Source: Actinomadura rudentiformis (lineage in GTDB: Bacteria; Actinomycetota; Actinomycetes; Streptosporangiales; Streptosporangiaceae). From it: a stretch of DNA of 64,000 nucleotides. Under the pieces are notes generated by a model. That model was not told the DNA's origin. It ran no database searches and worked only from the letters and a program-made list of their open reading frames with translations. Positions 34,597 to 43,728 of the stretch are shown piece after piece. Both the position numbers and the translations under genes were made by a program. The stretch is taken from positions 186,001 through 250,000 of the forward strand of contig NZ_WBMT01000010.1 in assembly GCF_008923185.1 (NCBI RefSeq). Direction: 5' to 3'. Every line of letters begins with the position of its first letter. The first letter of the stretch is position 1.

Positions 34597-35622
34597 TCAG
34601 GCGACGCGGACTCCGCCTGCGAAGGGGCGGCCGGAGATGGAGCTGACCTTGACGACATCACCGGTCTGCGGGGCGTGGACCATCTTGCCGCCTCCGATGT
34701 ACATGCCCATGTGGTGCAGGTCGCTGTAGAAGAAGACCAGGTCGCCGGGCTGGAGCTGGCCCTGCGAGACCCGGGTGCCCGCGGTGAACTGGCTGCCGGT
34801 GTAGTGCGGCAGGTTGATCCCTACTTGGGCGTACGCGTACAGGGTCAGCCCTGAGCAGTCAAAGCCCTTGATGTTGCGGCCCTGCGCGGTGCCATAGGTG
34901 GGCCCGGAGGCACTGCCGCCGCCCCACGAGTAGGGAACGCCCAGCTGGCTCAACGCCGCACGGACCGCGCCCATCGCCTTGGCCGAAGCCTTACCGGGGG
35001 CGACCTTCGGGGCCTGCCCTGGCTTGGACGGCGTGATCTTCCCCAGCGCCTTCTGAACCTTGGTGAGCCGGGTCTGCAGCTCACGTCGCTTGCGTTCGGC
35101 CTCGGCAGTGAGGTCGCGCACCTCCTTGGCGCGCGACTCCGCCGACCTGCGGGCCCGTTCGGAAGACTGCACGGCCTGGAGGAGAGCCCCGACTTGTGTG
35201 CCGTGCTGCTGGGCGAGGAAGTTCAGGGTGGCGGAGCGGTCCAAGATCGCCTGCGGGTCGCCAGATGAGACCATGGCGGTGGTGGGGTCGACCGCGCCGT
35301 TCTTGTAGGCGTCCGCAGCCACCTGCGCGACCTGGGCACGCACCTTGGTCAGGGTTTCGTTCTGGCGCCGCGCGTTGTCCTTGGCGACCTTCGCGGCACG
35401 CTGGGCTTGTTGCAGCCGCACCCGCAGCCCGTTGTACTGCTCGCTGAGCTGTTCGGCCTGATCGGCGAGCTTCTTCTCCTGCGCGGTCAACTCCCGGCGC
35501 GAAGGCTCTGCCACGGCCGGCTCCGCGGGCAGGAACACCAGCGTCGCGGTGACAACCGCTCCAGCCATGGCGGTGAAGCGGGTGAGCCCATGGCTCGTGC
35601 CCGTGGCGCCTCGTCGCTGCAT
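34597..35622 (-). CDS. NlpC/P60 peptidoglycan endopeptidase with coiled-coil (RipA-like)
   Basis: 341-residue secreted cell-wall hydrolase. A signal peptide covers about residues 1-38 (TAMAGAVVTATLVFLPAEPA). A long coiled coil follows (about 45-200; ELTAQEKKLADQAEQLSEQY and similar), then a linker and the catalytic NlpC/P60 domain (about 215-341). Catalytic Cys is in FDCSGLTLYAYAQ, His in HHMGMYIGGGKM and the third polar residue near VHAPQTGD. It should cleave D-Glu-Dap bonds in stem peptides during growth or division. AGGAGAG lies well placed before the ATG at 35622. It is monocistronic. Confidence 0.93.
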   Translation of the reverse strand: MQRRGATGTSHGLTRFTAMAGAVVTATLVFLPAEPAVAEPSRRELTAQEKKLADQAEQLSEQYNGLRVRLQQAQRAAKVAKDNARRQNETLTKVRAQVAQVAADAYKNGAVDPTTAMVSSGDPQAILDRSATLNFLAQQHGTQVGALLQAVQSSERARRSAESRAKEVRDLTAEAERKRRELQTRLTKVQKALGKITPSKPGQAPKVAPGKASAKAMGAVRAALSQLGVPYSWGGGSASGPTYGTAQGRNIKGFDCSGLTLYAYAQVGINLPHYTGSQFTAGTRVSQGQLQPGDLVFFYSDLHHMGMYIGGGKMVHAPQTGDVVKVSSISGRPFAGGVRVA

Positions 35623-35771
35623 CTGCGCATCTCTCCTGTCGTTCGCCGACCCAGCGCGTCACCGCACGGTGCTCCTACAGGGCATAGGAGCCATGGCTCT
35701 GACAGAGCGTAGGAGGTTGTGTCCACATACGCCACCCGAGTTGGCAAATTGCCTCATTTGCCGCAGACGTG

Positions 35772-36710
35772 TCAGCAGACTCCGGCAAGTGAGGTGAGCG
35801 TGGCGGCAGCGGTGATCACCGGTATCGCCGCCGTGCCGGCAGCCACGATCCAGGCGGCGGCTCGCCGCGCACGGTGCGGCGTGACCGCGGACGTGGGGGC
35901 CTCAAGCCGTGTGAGGCGCCTCGACAACAATCCTTCTCCAGTGCCGGCTGCCGCGAGGGCTCCGGCGAGTCCGGGTGTGGATGCGACCTGGCGTAGCGCG
36001 CCGGCGAGGGTGTGCCGTCCCCACCTGCGCGCCGCCGCGTCGTCGGCGGACATCTCCAGGAGCACCGGAAGAGTCGCCTTGGCGAGGCGGACGGTGGGCA
36101 GCCAGGGCAGCAAGGTGTGCGCCAGGTCCAGGAAGAGCAGCAGAGCGTGGTGGCGCTGACGCAGGTGGGCGCGCTCGTGTGCCAGGACGGCCTGGAGTTG
36201 GAGGCCGGTGAGCCGGGTCTGGGCGCCCGTGCTCACCACGATCGGACGCCAGCGTGAAGGCAGGCAGTACGCGACCGGGAGTGGATGATCGAGAAGGAGG
36301 ACGTCGGCGTTCCGGCGATCCTCTCGTGCGACGAGATGCAGCATCGAGCGGTGCTCACGCCGGCGGCGGACGGCGCGCCAGAGCCGGGGCAGCCCCTGCG
36401 CCAGCCGCGCCCCGCAGGCGCCGAGGAGCGCCAGGCTGGTCAGGCCGCCCAAGGTGAAAGCCACCGGCGAGTGGTGAGGCAGGCAGTCGTGCAGCCACTC
36501 CAGGAGCCCATGCCCGGGGGTCGGGGGTACGAGCAACGCCATCGAGGTGAGAGCGGCCGTCGCCGTGACCGTGCCCAGCAGCAGACCCGCCCAGCATGCG
36601 ACCAGAGCACCCGGATGGTCGGCGAGCGGACGCAGCCGGACCAGCACAGGCCCTGCCAGATACCCCAGCAGGATGGTGGCGGCGATCAGGCCGATCAGCA
36701 GCACGGACAT
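35772..36710 (-). CDS. M56-family (BlaR1-like) membrane metallopeptidase
   Basis: 312 residues. Four hydrophobic stretches are visible: about 1-25, 35-60, 88-105 and 280-305. The zinc-protease motif AHERAHLRQRHH (HExxH) is at about 188-199, followed by LLPWLPTVRLAKATLPVLLE and EMSADDAAARRWG with the third ligand Glu. Family members without a penicillin-binding domain, as here, cleave a partner BlaI-type repressor on an envelope signal. The BlaI gene ends four bases upstream on the same strand, so the two form a signalling pair. Confidence 0.92.
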   Translation of the reverse strand: MSVLLIGLIAATILLGYLAGPVLVRLRPLADHPGALVACWAGLLLGTVTATAALTSMALLVPPTPGHGLLEWLHDCLPHHSPVAFTLGGLTSLALLGACGARLAQGLPRLWRAVRRRREHRSMLHLVAREDRRNADVLLLDHPLPVAYCLPSRWRPIVVSTGAQTRLTGLQLQAVLAHERAHLRQRHHALLLFLDLAHTLLPWLPTVRLAKATLPVLLEMSADDAAARRWGRHTLAGALRQVASTPGLAGALAAAGTGEGLLSRRLTRLEAPTSAVTPHRARRAAAWIVAAGTAAIPVITAAATLTSLAGVC

Positions 36711-36714
36711 GCGT

Positions 36715-37095
36715 TCAAGTTACTTCCTTGCCACTGGCGCGCCGGCGTAGCGCTTCCAACAGCTGTTGGGCGTCTTCGGGGGCGACGCTCTCGGCGAACC
36801 TTGTGAGGACCGCGCCATGGTCGTCGTATTCGGTGAGCGCTCCCAACATCAGATCGACCGCGTAGTCCTCACGACCTCGCTTCGGTGCGTATCTGAAGGC
36901 CAGGCCATCTGGGGTGCGTTCGATCATCCCCTTGCCCACAAGGCGTTCCGCCACAGTCTGGACTGTGTTGTAAGCGAGCGGTTTGCGCGCACCGTCGTTC
37001 AGCGTCTCCAACAATTCACGAACCCGCAGCGCCCGCGGCGCCGACCACAGCACGTCCATCACAGCGCGCTCAAGAGAGCCGCTCAATCCAGCCAC
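36715..37095 (-). CDS. BlaI/MecI/CopY-family repressor
   Basis: 126-residue winged-helix repressor. The pattern SGSLERAVMDVLWSAPRALRV, then AYNTVQTVAERLVGKGMIER and FRYAPKRGREDY is typical of BlaI. The C-terminal dimerisation helices include TRFAESVAPEDAQQLLEALR. The adjacent M56 protease probably inactivates it by cleavage. The pair follows the nuo-like operon after a 78-base gap on the same strand; whether they share transcripts is unclear. Target promoters are unknown. Confidence 0.92.
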   Translation of the reverse strand: MAGLSGSLERAVMDVLWSAPRALRVRELLETLNDGARKPLAYNTVQTVAERLVGKGMIERTPDGLAFRYAPKRGREDYAVDLMLGALTEYDDHGAVLTRFAESVAPEDAQQLLEALRRRASGKEVT

Positions 37096-37173
37096 AGCGT
37101 CACCTCCATTTCCTCATTGTGCCGTCGAAAGCCCGTGTGCGGCCGGCTTCATGGGGCGCCGTCCGGTTCCCGG

Positions 37174-38598
37174 TCATCGAACGAGCATTCCGCTCAAGCC
37201 GTCAAGCGCCGGTCCGGCGACGAGGCCGAGGGCGACGGCGGCCACGGCGCATCCGTACGCGACGCTTCGACTCCATGAACCGGCAGGCTCCAAAGCGGTC
37301 CCCTGGCTGGAAGACGGGACCTCCCGGGCGAACAGGGGCACCACCCAGCGCAGGTAGTAGAAGAGGCTGACGACGGTGTTGATCGCCGCCACGACCATCA
37401 GCCAGGCGAAACCCGCGTCGGTGGCTGCCGTGAACACGCTCACCTTGCCGACGAACACAGCCGTCGGCGGCGTACCGACCAAGCCGAGCAGGCAGACGAT
37501 CAGGGACAGGGCGAGGCCCCGATTGCGGCGGAAGAGCCCCGCGTAGCTGGAAAGCGTCGTGGCCTTTGGGAATTCGGCGACGACGGCGAAGGCGCCAAGG
37601 TTGGTGATGGCGTACCCGGCGAGATAGAACAACAGGGCCGCAAGCCCGAAGGTGTCGTCGCGTCCGGCAGCGACCACCGCCAGCAGCACGTAACCGACCT
37701 GGCTGATGGTCGAATAACCGAGCAGGCGGCGGGGGCTGTCCTGGAAGAAGGCGGCGAGGTTGCCCAGCGTCATGCTCGCCGCCGCGATGAGCGCGATGAG
37801 CAGCCGCCAGCGCGCCTCGGCCGGCTCCAGTGCCTGGTCGAACAGCCGGTAGACCGCGACCATCCCACCGATCTTCGGGATGGTGGTGACGAAGGCCGCG
37901 ACCGGAGCGGACGCGCCCTCAGCGACATCGGGAACCCAGAAGTGCCCGGGGACAGCCCCGATCTTGAACGCGAGTCCGGCGAGCAGGACGACGATGCCCA
38001 CGGCGACGGCACCGAAGGGCGCTCCTCCAACCGCCTCACGGAGCATGCCATAGCCGGTGGCCCCGGTCGCCCCGTACAGGATGGTGACGCCTGCGAGCAT
38101 CGCGACGCCCAGGAAGGCGCCCATCAGGTAGTACTTCAGCGCCGCCTCGGTGCCGGCGGTGTCCTTGCCGAAGCCGCTGAGCGCGTACGCGGGGATGCTG
38201 GCCAGCAGGTAGGCGGCGACCAGCACGAGCAGGTCGCTCACCCCACCGAGCAGCACCGTGCCCAGAGCGGCGAGCAGCAGGAGCGTGACGAACTCGGTCT
38301 CGCGGGCGTGCCCGCGGATGGTGTCGCGGGAAATCCCGAGCACGAGCAGCATCGCGGCCATCACCGTGATCCGCGTGGCGTGCGTGCCGATGTCGATGGC
38401 GTACGTGTCGAAGGCCATCTCATCGGGCCCGGCGGCCGCGACAAGGGCGGCGGCGATGCCGGCCACGAGGGCCACAGCGGCGAGGACCGAGACGACCCAT
38501 TGCCGTGCCCGGGGCAGGAACAGGCCGGTGAGCAGACCGAGGACCGCTCCCCCGAGCAGGATCAGCTCGGGCAGCAGCGCGACTGGATTCTCGTTCAC
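37174..38598 (-). CDS. nuoN: NADH-quinone oxidoreductase subunit N-like (NuoN)
   Basis: 474-residue, about 14-helix antiporter-like membrane subunit of a complex-I-like machine. Family features: AALKYYLMGAFLGVAMLAG, then FKIGAVPGHFWVPDVAEGA with the TM7 Lys, AAFFQDSPRRLLGYSTISQVG with its helix-8 region, and LVGTPPTAVFVGKVSVF. The TM5 Glu that most NuoN proteins carry is absent: the segment reads AAYLLASIPAYALSG. It is the last gene of the operon and overlaps nuoM by four bases. Confidence 0.93.
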   Translation of the reverse strand: MNENPVALLPELILLGGAVLGLLTGLFLPRARQWVVSVLAAVALVAGIAAALVAAAGPDEMAFDTYAIDIGTHATRITVMAAMLLVLGISRDTIRGHARETEFVTLLLLAALGTVLLGGVSDLLVLVAAYLLASIPAYALSGFGKDTAGTEAALKYYLMGAFLGVAMLAGVTILYGATGATGYGMLREAVGGAPFGAVAVGIVVLLAGLAFKIGAVPGHFWVPDVAEGASAPVAAFVTTIPKIGGMVAVYRLFDQALEPAEARWRLLIALIAAASMTLGNLAAFFQDSPRRLLGYSTISQVGYVLLAVVAAGRDDTFGLAALLFYLAGYAITNLGAFAVVAEFPKATTLSSYAGLFRRNRGLALSLIVCLLGLVGTPPTAVFVGKVSVFTAATDAGFAWLMVVAAINTVVSLFYYLRWVVPLFAREVPSSSQGTALEPAGSWSRSVAYGCAVAAVALGLVAGPALDGLSGMLVR

Positions 38599-40079
38599 CG
38601 GGCGACCAGCTCCACCACCGTGCGCGAGGCGGGTTCGATCACATCCAGCAGGAATCGCGGGAAGATCCCGATGATCAGCGCCATGACGAGCAGCGGCGCG
38701 ATCGCGGCCGATTCGGCGACCGTGAGATCAGCGAACGCGGTGTCGCCCGTGCCGAGGAAGATGCGCTGGTAGGCGCGTAGGAACAGCCCGGCCGTGATGA
38801 GGATCCCCAGCACGGCGAGCGCAGTCGCGACCGTGGCGGTGGCCAGGCCGCCGGTGAAGATCTGGAATTCGGCGATGAAGCCGGAGAAGCCCGGGAGTCC
38901 CAGCGAGGCGAACGCGGCCACGGCGGTCAGTCCGCTCAGCATGGGAGCCTGCCCGGCGAGCCCGCCGTACTCGCCCATCTCGTAGGTGCGGCGCCGGTCG
39001 TAGAGGACGCCCGCGATCAGGAAGAGCCCGCCGGTGATGAGCCCGTGGCTGACCATCTGGGTCACCGCGCCGGTGACCGCGAGCTCCCGCGCCTGCGCGT
39101 CACCGCGTGCCAGCACGCCGGCCGCGCCGACGGCGAGCACGATGTAGCCCATGTGGTTGACGGAGGTGTAGGCCACCATCCGTTTGAAGTTCTCCTGGGC
39201 CAGCGCCACCAGCGCCCCGTACAGAACGCTGACGAGCCCGACGAGGACGATGATCCAGGCGTAGCGGCGCCAGGTGTCGGGCAGCATCGGCATGGCGATG
39301 CGGACGAAGCCGTACGTGCCCATCTTCAGCAGCACCCCGGCGAGGATCGCCGAGCCTGCGGCGGGCGCGTCGGTGTGCGCGGGTGGAAGCCAGGTGTGGA
39401 ACGGCACGGTCGGGGTCTTGACTGCCAAGCCGGTCCCCAGTGCGAGCAGCACCAGCCCGGCGGTCGTTCCTCCCCTGGCCAGCGGGTTCTGCCGGGAGAG
39501 CTCGACCATGTCGAAGGTGTGCGGGTCGGCGGCGAGGAAGAGCCCGATGAACGCCACGAGCAGGGCGAGCGAGCCGAGGAAGGTGTAGAGGAAGAACTTC
39601 AGCGCCGCCCGCCCGCGCTCACCATGCCCCCACACGGCGATCACGAAGTACATGCCGACGATCGACAGGTCGAAGAAGACGAAGAACAGGATCAGGTCCA
39701 GCGCCGCGAACAACCCTAGGGAGACCGACTCCAGGAAGAGGAAGAGTGCGGCGTACACACGGAACCGGCCGCCCTCGGGTGCCGGATAGACGGCGCAGGC
39801 GAGGAAGAGCACCGCCGTGAGCGCCAGGAGCGGGAGTGAGAGCCCGTCGACGCCCACGTGATAGCCCGAGTCCACCGACGGGATCCACTGCAGGTCCGTC
39901 TCATGACCGATGCCTTCGCCCGCGTCATAGCCGATCCACAGCCAGACCACCAGGGCGACGTCGACCGCGGAGACCGTGACCCACGCGACCCGGACAACTG
40001 TGCCCGTCATGCGTGGCACCGCACCCAGGATCAACGCGGCCGCCAGCGGCAAGAAGATCACCAAGCTGAGCACGGTCAC
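38595..40079 (-). CDS. nuoM: NADH-quinone oxidoreductase subunit M-like (NuoM)
   Basis: 494-residue proton-channel subunit with about 14 helices. Motifs: FFDLSIVGMYFVIAVWG (TM5, where the usual essential Glu is Asp), AVKTPTVPFHTWLPPAHTDA with the TM7 Lys, ILAGVLLKMGTYGFVRI, and ENFKRMVAYTSVNHMGYI. These identify NuoM rather than L or N. ATGA overlaps occur with nuoL and nuoN. Its N-terminal region includes the DGLSLPLLALTA segment typical of the family. It probably translocates protons or cations as part of the membrane arm. Confidence 0.94.
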   Translation of the reverse strand: MTVLSLVIFLPLAAALILGAVPRMTGTVVRVAWVTVSAVDVALVVWLWIGYDAGEGIGHETDLQWIPSVDSGYHVGVDGLSLPLLALTAVLFLACAVYPAPEGGRFRVYAALFLFLESVSLGLFAALDLILFFVFFDLSIVGMYFVIAVWGHGERGRAALKFFLYTFLGSLALLVAFIGLFLAADPHTFDMVELSRQNPLARGGTTAGLVLLALGTGLAVKTPTVPFHTWLPPAHTDAPAAGSAILAGVLLKMGTYGFVRIAMPMLPDTWRRYAWIIVLVGLVSVLYGALVALAQENFKRMVAYTSVNHMGYIVLAVGAAGVLARGDAQARELAVTGAVTQMVSHGLITGGLFLIAGVLYDRRRTYEMGEYGGLAGQAPMLSGLTAVAAFASLGLPGFSGFIAEFQIFTGGLATATVATALAVLGILITAGLFLRAYQRIFLGTGDTAFADLTVAESAAIAPLLVMALIIGIFPRFLLDVIEPASRTVVELVAR

Positions 40080-41938
40080 CTCACCAACACCAAGATCACC
40101 GCGAGGACGGCGAACAGAGCCGCCGCCTGCGCGTAGTAGGCGTGCAGTTGTCCTGTCTGCGGCCGCCGGGCCAGGCGGCCCAGCCCACGGAAGGCACCGG
40201 CGACCGCCCCCACGACCGCGTCGATCGGGTGTTCCGCCCGCAGGTCCGCCAGCCGCGCCGCCTTGTGGACGGCATCGGCGGCAATGTCCACTCCCCTGTC
40301 CACGACCCGGTCGTCAAAGCGGGCGAGCGCATGGGCGAGCGCGAATGCCGGGCGGACGAGCAGCAGATGGGCCGCGCGTTCCAGCCCCAGCCAGCTCGCC
40401 AACGTGACCTGTGCGCGGCTTGGCAACCGCACCCCACGACGTACGACGGTGATCGTGCCGAGTACCGCCGCCAGCGCGAGCACGGCCGACAGGAGCAGTT
40501 GCCATCCGGCAGGCTCGGTCGCCGGAGAACCGATCAGTTCGGCGAACGCCTCGGCGACCGCCGGGACGGCATAGACGCCCAGGACGGCGGCGATCACGGC
40601 CAGCACCGGCAGCGGCGCAGCCCGCCATCCGCCCACCGCGCCCGAGGTCTCCGTGGCATCGCGAGAGGTCTCTTCGACGTCGCCCGAGCGCCGCCAAACG
40701 ATCGTGATCGCCTTGGCCGAGTAGACCGCGCTGAGCAGCGCAGCCACGAGCGCCACCACGTACAAGGCGGAGTCCTCCGCCCAGACCGACGTCAGCACGG
40801 CATCCTTGGTCGCCCACAGGGAAAGCGGCGCCAACCCGGCGAGCGCCAGCCCTCCTGCGGTGAAGGCGGCGCCTACGCGGGGCAGGCGGTGGCCAGCGCC
40901 GCGCAGCCTTTCCAGATCCTTGGCCCCGAGCGTGGCGAGCCAGACGCCGGCGACCAGGAACAGCAGGCTCTTGGTCGCTGCGTGCCCGACGAGGTGGGCG
41001 ACGCCTCCACCGACCCCGGCCGCTCCTGCGGCGAGGACCATGAACCCGATCTGGGCACAGGTCGAAGCCGCCAGTAGCTGCTTGAGATCGGGTTGCGCGA
41101 TGGCGATCGCGCCCAGCACCAGGGCGGTCACGGCGCCAGCCCACGCGACGAGCGGGCCTGCCCAGCCGGTGGCGGCGAGCAATGGCTGAAGCCGGAGGAG
41201 GAGGTACGCGCCCGCCGCGACCATGGTCGCCGAGTGCAGCAAAGCCGACACCGGGCTGGGGCCCTCCATCGCCCTCGACAACCAGAAGGAGAACGGAAGC
41301 TGCGCCGACTTGCCGAGAGCGGCGACGACGACACCGGCGGCGATCACATGTCGCCAGCCGCTGCTCGCCTGTGGAAGCTGGTCGAGCACAAGCGTGCCGG
41401 TACCGGCGAGCGCGGCTCCGGCGGCGATGTAGAGCCCCAGGTCACCGGCGCGGGTGGTGAGGAACGCGGTGGTGGCGGCGTCCACCCGCCGTGGCTCTCG
41501 CCACCAGAAGCCGATGAGCGCGTACGAGGTGGCGCCCATGACCTCCCAGGCCATCAGCAGCAGCGGCAACGTCGTGGCCGTGACGGTCACGAGCATCGAC
41601 CCGGCGAACAGCAACATCAGCCCGAAGAAACGCGCCCGCGCCTCCTCCGGGCCGAACTCCCCCACCGAGTACACCAGCACCGCGAACGTCACTGCCGTGA
41701 CCGTCACGACCATGACCGCCGAGAGGCCGTCGACGGCCAGTCCGGCCGGAGCGCCCGCGATGAACGGTGCCATCGCGGACGGCCGTACGAACGCTGCGGC
41801 GATCGCAAGGCCCAGTGACAGCGCGGCCGCACTCACTCCGGCAACCGGAGCGGCCCGATCGCCGCGACGTCCGGCCGAGACCAGGGCGGCGCCCGTGACC
41901 AGCGGCACGGCCGGCAGCGACCAGACCAGGGCGCTCAT
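40076..41938 (-). CDS. nuoL: NADH-quinone oxidoreductase subunit L-like (NuoL)
   Basis: 620-residue distal antiporter-like subunit. TM5 keeps Glu (LLMAWEVMGATSYALIGFWW), TM7 keeps Lys (GKSAQLPFSFWLSRAMEGP), followed by PVSALLHSATMVAAGAYLLL. DLKQLLAASTCAQIGFMVLA and LWATKDAVLTSVW with the TM12 Lys are present. A long C-terminal amphipathic/lateral helix region (about 520-600) and a final membrane helix fit the NuoL-specific extension. It overlaps nuoK and nuoM by four bases each. All ion-channel residues visible here are intact, unlike in NuoN. Confidence 0.94.
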   Translation of the reverse strand: MSALVWSLPAVPLVTGAALVSAGRRGDRAAPVAGVSAAALSLGLAIAAAFVRPSAMAPFIAGAPAGLAVDGLSAVMVVTVTAVTFAVLVYSVGEFGPEEARARFFGLMLLFAGSMLVTVTATTLPLLLMAWEVMGATSYALIGFWWREPRRVDAATTAFLTTRAGDLGLYIAAGAALAGTGTLVLDQLPQASSGWRHVIAAGVVVAALGKSAQLPFSFWLSRAMEGPSPVSALLHSATMVAAGAYLLLRLQPLLAATGWAGPLVAWAGAVTALVLGAIAIAQPDLKQLLAASTCAQIGFMVLAAGAAGVGGGVAHLVGHAATKSLLFLVAGVWLATLGAKDLERLRGAGHRLPRVGAAFTAGGLALAGLAPLSLWATKDAVLTSVWAEDSALYVVALVAALLSAVYSAKAITIVWRRSGDVEETSRDATETSGAVGGWRAAPLPVLAVIAAVLGVYAVPAVAEAFAELIGSPATEPAGWQLLLSAVLALAAVLGTITVVRRGVRLPSRAQVTLASWLGLERAAHLLLVRPAFALAHALARFDDRVVDRGVDIAADAVHKAARLADLRAEHPIDAVVGAVAGAFRGLGRLARRPQTGQLHAYYAQAAALFAVLAVILVLVR

Positions 41939-42240
41939 CCCTTGAGGTCCTCGGCGTCGTCGGTGACGTCGACGTCACGGGCGCGGAAGATGGCGGTCGT
42001 GGCGGCGAAGCCCATCGCCATCTCCAGCGCCATGACGGTGACCGCGACGAGGACGACCAGCTGCCCGTCGGCCGTGGCCGGGGCGACGAAGTACCAGAAC
42101 GCGCCGCCCGCCACGAGCACCCCGTTCACCATCAGCTCCAGACCCATCATGATCATGACGATGGACTGCTGGGTCAGCGCGCCGTACAGGCCGACCGCGA
42201 ACAACGCGGCGGCCAGGATCAGGAAGGCGTCGAGTGTCAC
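41935..42240 (-). CDS. nuoK: NADH-quinone oxidoreductase subunit K-like (NuoK)
   Basis: 101-residue, three-helix subunit of normal size. The two membrane Glu residues of the family are kept: MIMMGLELMVNGVLV (about E34) and TVMALEMAMGFAATTAIF (about E72). It overlaps both neighbours by four bases. With NuoJ, NuoH and NuoA it would form the proximal membrane module that carries conformational or charge coupling along the arm. Confidence 0.94.
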   Translation of the reverse strand: MTLDAFLILAAALFAVGLYGALTQQSIVMIMMGLELMVNGVLVAGGAFWYFVAPATADGQLVVLVAVTVMALEMAMGFAATTAIFRARDVDVTDDAEDLKG

Positions 42241-42794
42241 CGGCGGCCTCCCGGGATCGGGTCGTCGGGCCGCCGGCGCTCGAGGCGGTCGCCGTACCGG
42301 TCGTACCGGCCCCGGTCGGTCGCCAGCACCACGCTCGCGATCATCGTGGCCAGGATGGCGACCCCGATCACGATCATCAGCAGCATCTGCGGGCCCATGA
42401 TCGCCTCACCGACCTGCATGGTCGAATCCATCGGCCGAGCGCCCTTCCGTTCCGGCCACGGGGTGAGCAGGATCCCGGCGACCAGCCCGGCGAACGTCAC
42501 CACGGCGATGACGGTGGCAGGGCGCTGGTTGTGGACCATCGTCATCGGCATCAGGCCGGCCGGATTCATCATGTACATGACCATGAAGACCGCCATGACG
42601 ACCATCTCCATGGTCATCATCAGCACGATCACCATGCCGAGATAGCCCAGCCCCAGCAGCAGGAGTTCTCCCGCGCCGCACAGGAAAGAGGCGAGCAGCA
42701 GGAACGTCGCCCGCGCCATCGAGTCCATCTGGAAGACGCCGATGCCGGTCACCACCGCACCGACGGCCAAGATCCAGAACGCGGCGTCACCCAT
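42237..42794 (-). CDS. nuoJ: NADH-quinone oxidoreductase subunit J-like (NuoJ), Met-rich
   Basis: 185 residues from the ATG at 42794 (MGDAAFWILAVGAVVTGIGVF); an upstream extension is open but would overlap nuoH. Five helices. The family core GAGELLLLGLGYLGMVIVLM shows the TM3 region with an acidic residue. The third helix is extraordinarily Met-rich (MMTMEMVVMAVFMVMYMM), as are the following PAGLMPMTMVHNQR residues. It overlaps nuoK by four bases and starts two bases from the nuoH stop. Confidence 0.9.
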   Translation of the reverse strand: MGDAAFWILAVGAVVTGIGVFQMDSMARATFLLLASFLCGAGELLLLGLGYLGMVIVLMMTMEMVVMAVFMVMYMMNPAGLMPMTMVHNQRPATVIAVVTFAGLVAGILLTPWPERKGARPMDSTMQVGEAIMGPQMLLMIVIGVAILATMIASVVLATDRGRYDRYGDRLERRRPDDPIPGGRR

Positions 42795-42795
42795 G

Positions 42796-43728
42796 TCAAC
42801 CTCGCGCCACGACGACGATGCCGACGACAAGGGCCTGGAGCAGGATCGCGGGGATCAGCACCACCCAGGCGGCCTCCATGAATCGGTCCATCCGCATGGT
42901 GGGCAACCGCCAGCGCGCCCACACCAGAACGCCGAGAACGGCCAACGTCTTGAGCAGCATCCACAGCCAGCCCGGCAACCACGGCCCCGCTCCCCCGCCA
43001 AGGAACAGCGGCACAGCGAACGCCGCCGTGACCGCGAGCAGCGCATACCGGCCCGCCAGGAAGACCAGCCGGTCGACAGCCGCCAGCTCGCTCACCGCAC
43101 CGCCCGCCAGGTCTTCGTCCACCGGCTGTCCGAGTGGCCCCCAGAACGCCATGGCCAGGGCCGAAAGCAGATAGACGGCGAACGCCACCGGCATCCAGAC
43201 CACGAACCACAACCCGGACTGCGCTGCGACGACATCACCTACGCGCAATGACCCCGCACCCAACGCGGCGGTGATGAGCGCGAACATGTGCGGCAGCTCG
43301 TACGCCAAGCCCTGCGCGATGATGCGGTAGCCGCCGACCAGACCGAAGGCCGCGTTGGAGCCCCAGCCGATGAGCCACAGCGCCGCCCAGACCAGGACCT
43401 CCATCGCGTTGAACCAGACCACGCCGATGTCGAGATCCGCGACAGGCCGCATACCGACCGGGACCACGAGGGCCGCGAGCGCGGCGGCCAGAACGATCCC
43501 GCCCGTGCCGATCAGCCGCAGCACGGAGTCCGAGGCCGGCACGACGCTGCGCTGCTGGACAAGGAGCCGGGCGGTCTCCCGAACGGGATCGAGCATCGCT
43601 GCCACTGGACGTGCGTGGCCCATCGCGGCGGCGCCCATGACCGAGTCCAGCATCGCTGCAGCGACCGCCAGTCCACCCACCGCCGCCAGGAGTCCCGCGA
43701 CCGCCCAGAACCCGATGTCCTCACCCAT
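42796..43728 (-). CDS. nuoH: NADH-quinone oxidoreductase subunit H-like (NuoH)
   Basis: 310-residue, about eight-helix subunit, the part of complex I that touches quinone and the peripheral arm. Motifs: DPVRETARLLVQQRSVVPAS, WGSNAAFGLVGGYRIIAQGL, AYELPHMFALITAALG and VSELAAVDRLVFLAGRYALL, then LWMLLKTLAVLGVLVWARWR, LPTMRMDRFMEAAW. Several loop residues differ from standard NuoH: the canonical SAEAE/MDxPEAE-type acidic loop reads PVDEDLAGGAVSEL. ATG 43728 overlaps the upstream gene stop by eight bases, which fixes the start. Confidence 0.92.
   Translation of the reverse strand: MGEDIGFWAVAGLLAAVGGLAVAAAMLDSVMGAAAMGHARPVAAMLDPVRETARLLVQQRSVVPASDSVLRLIGTGGIVLAAALAALVVPVGMRPVADLDIGVVWFNAMEVLVWAALWLIGWGSNAAFGLVGGYRIIAQGLAYELPHMFALITAALGAGSLRVGDVVAAQSGLWFVVWMPVAFAVYLLSALAMAFWGPLGQPVDEDLAGGAVSELAAVDRLVFLAGRYALLAVTAAFAVPLFLGGGAGPWLPGWLWMLLKTLAVLGVLVWARWRLPTMRMDRFMEAAWVVLIPAILLQALVVGIVVVARG

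Noticed and set aside
35623..35771. Possible c-di-AMP (ydaO-type) riboswitch before the NlpC/P60 gene
   Set aside because: Such riboswitches often precede cell-wall hydrolase genes in actinomycetes, but the 150-base leader is short and I could not find the conserved core elements.
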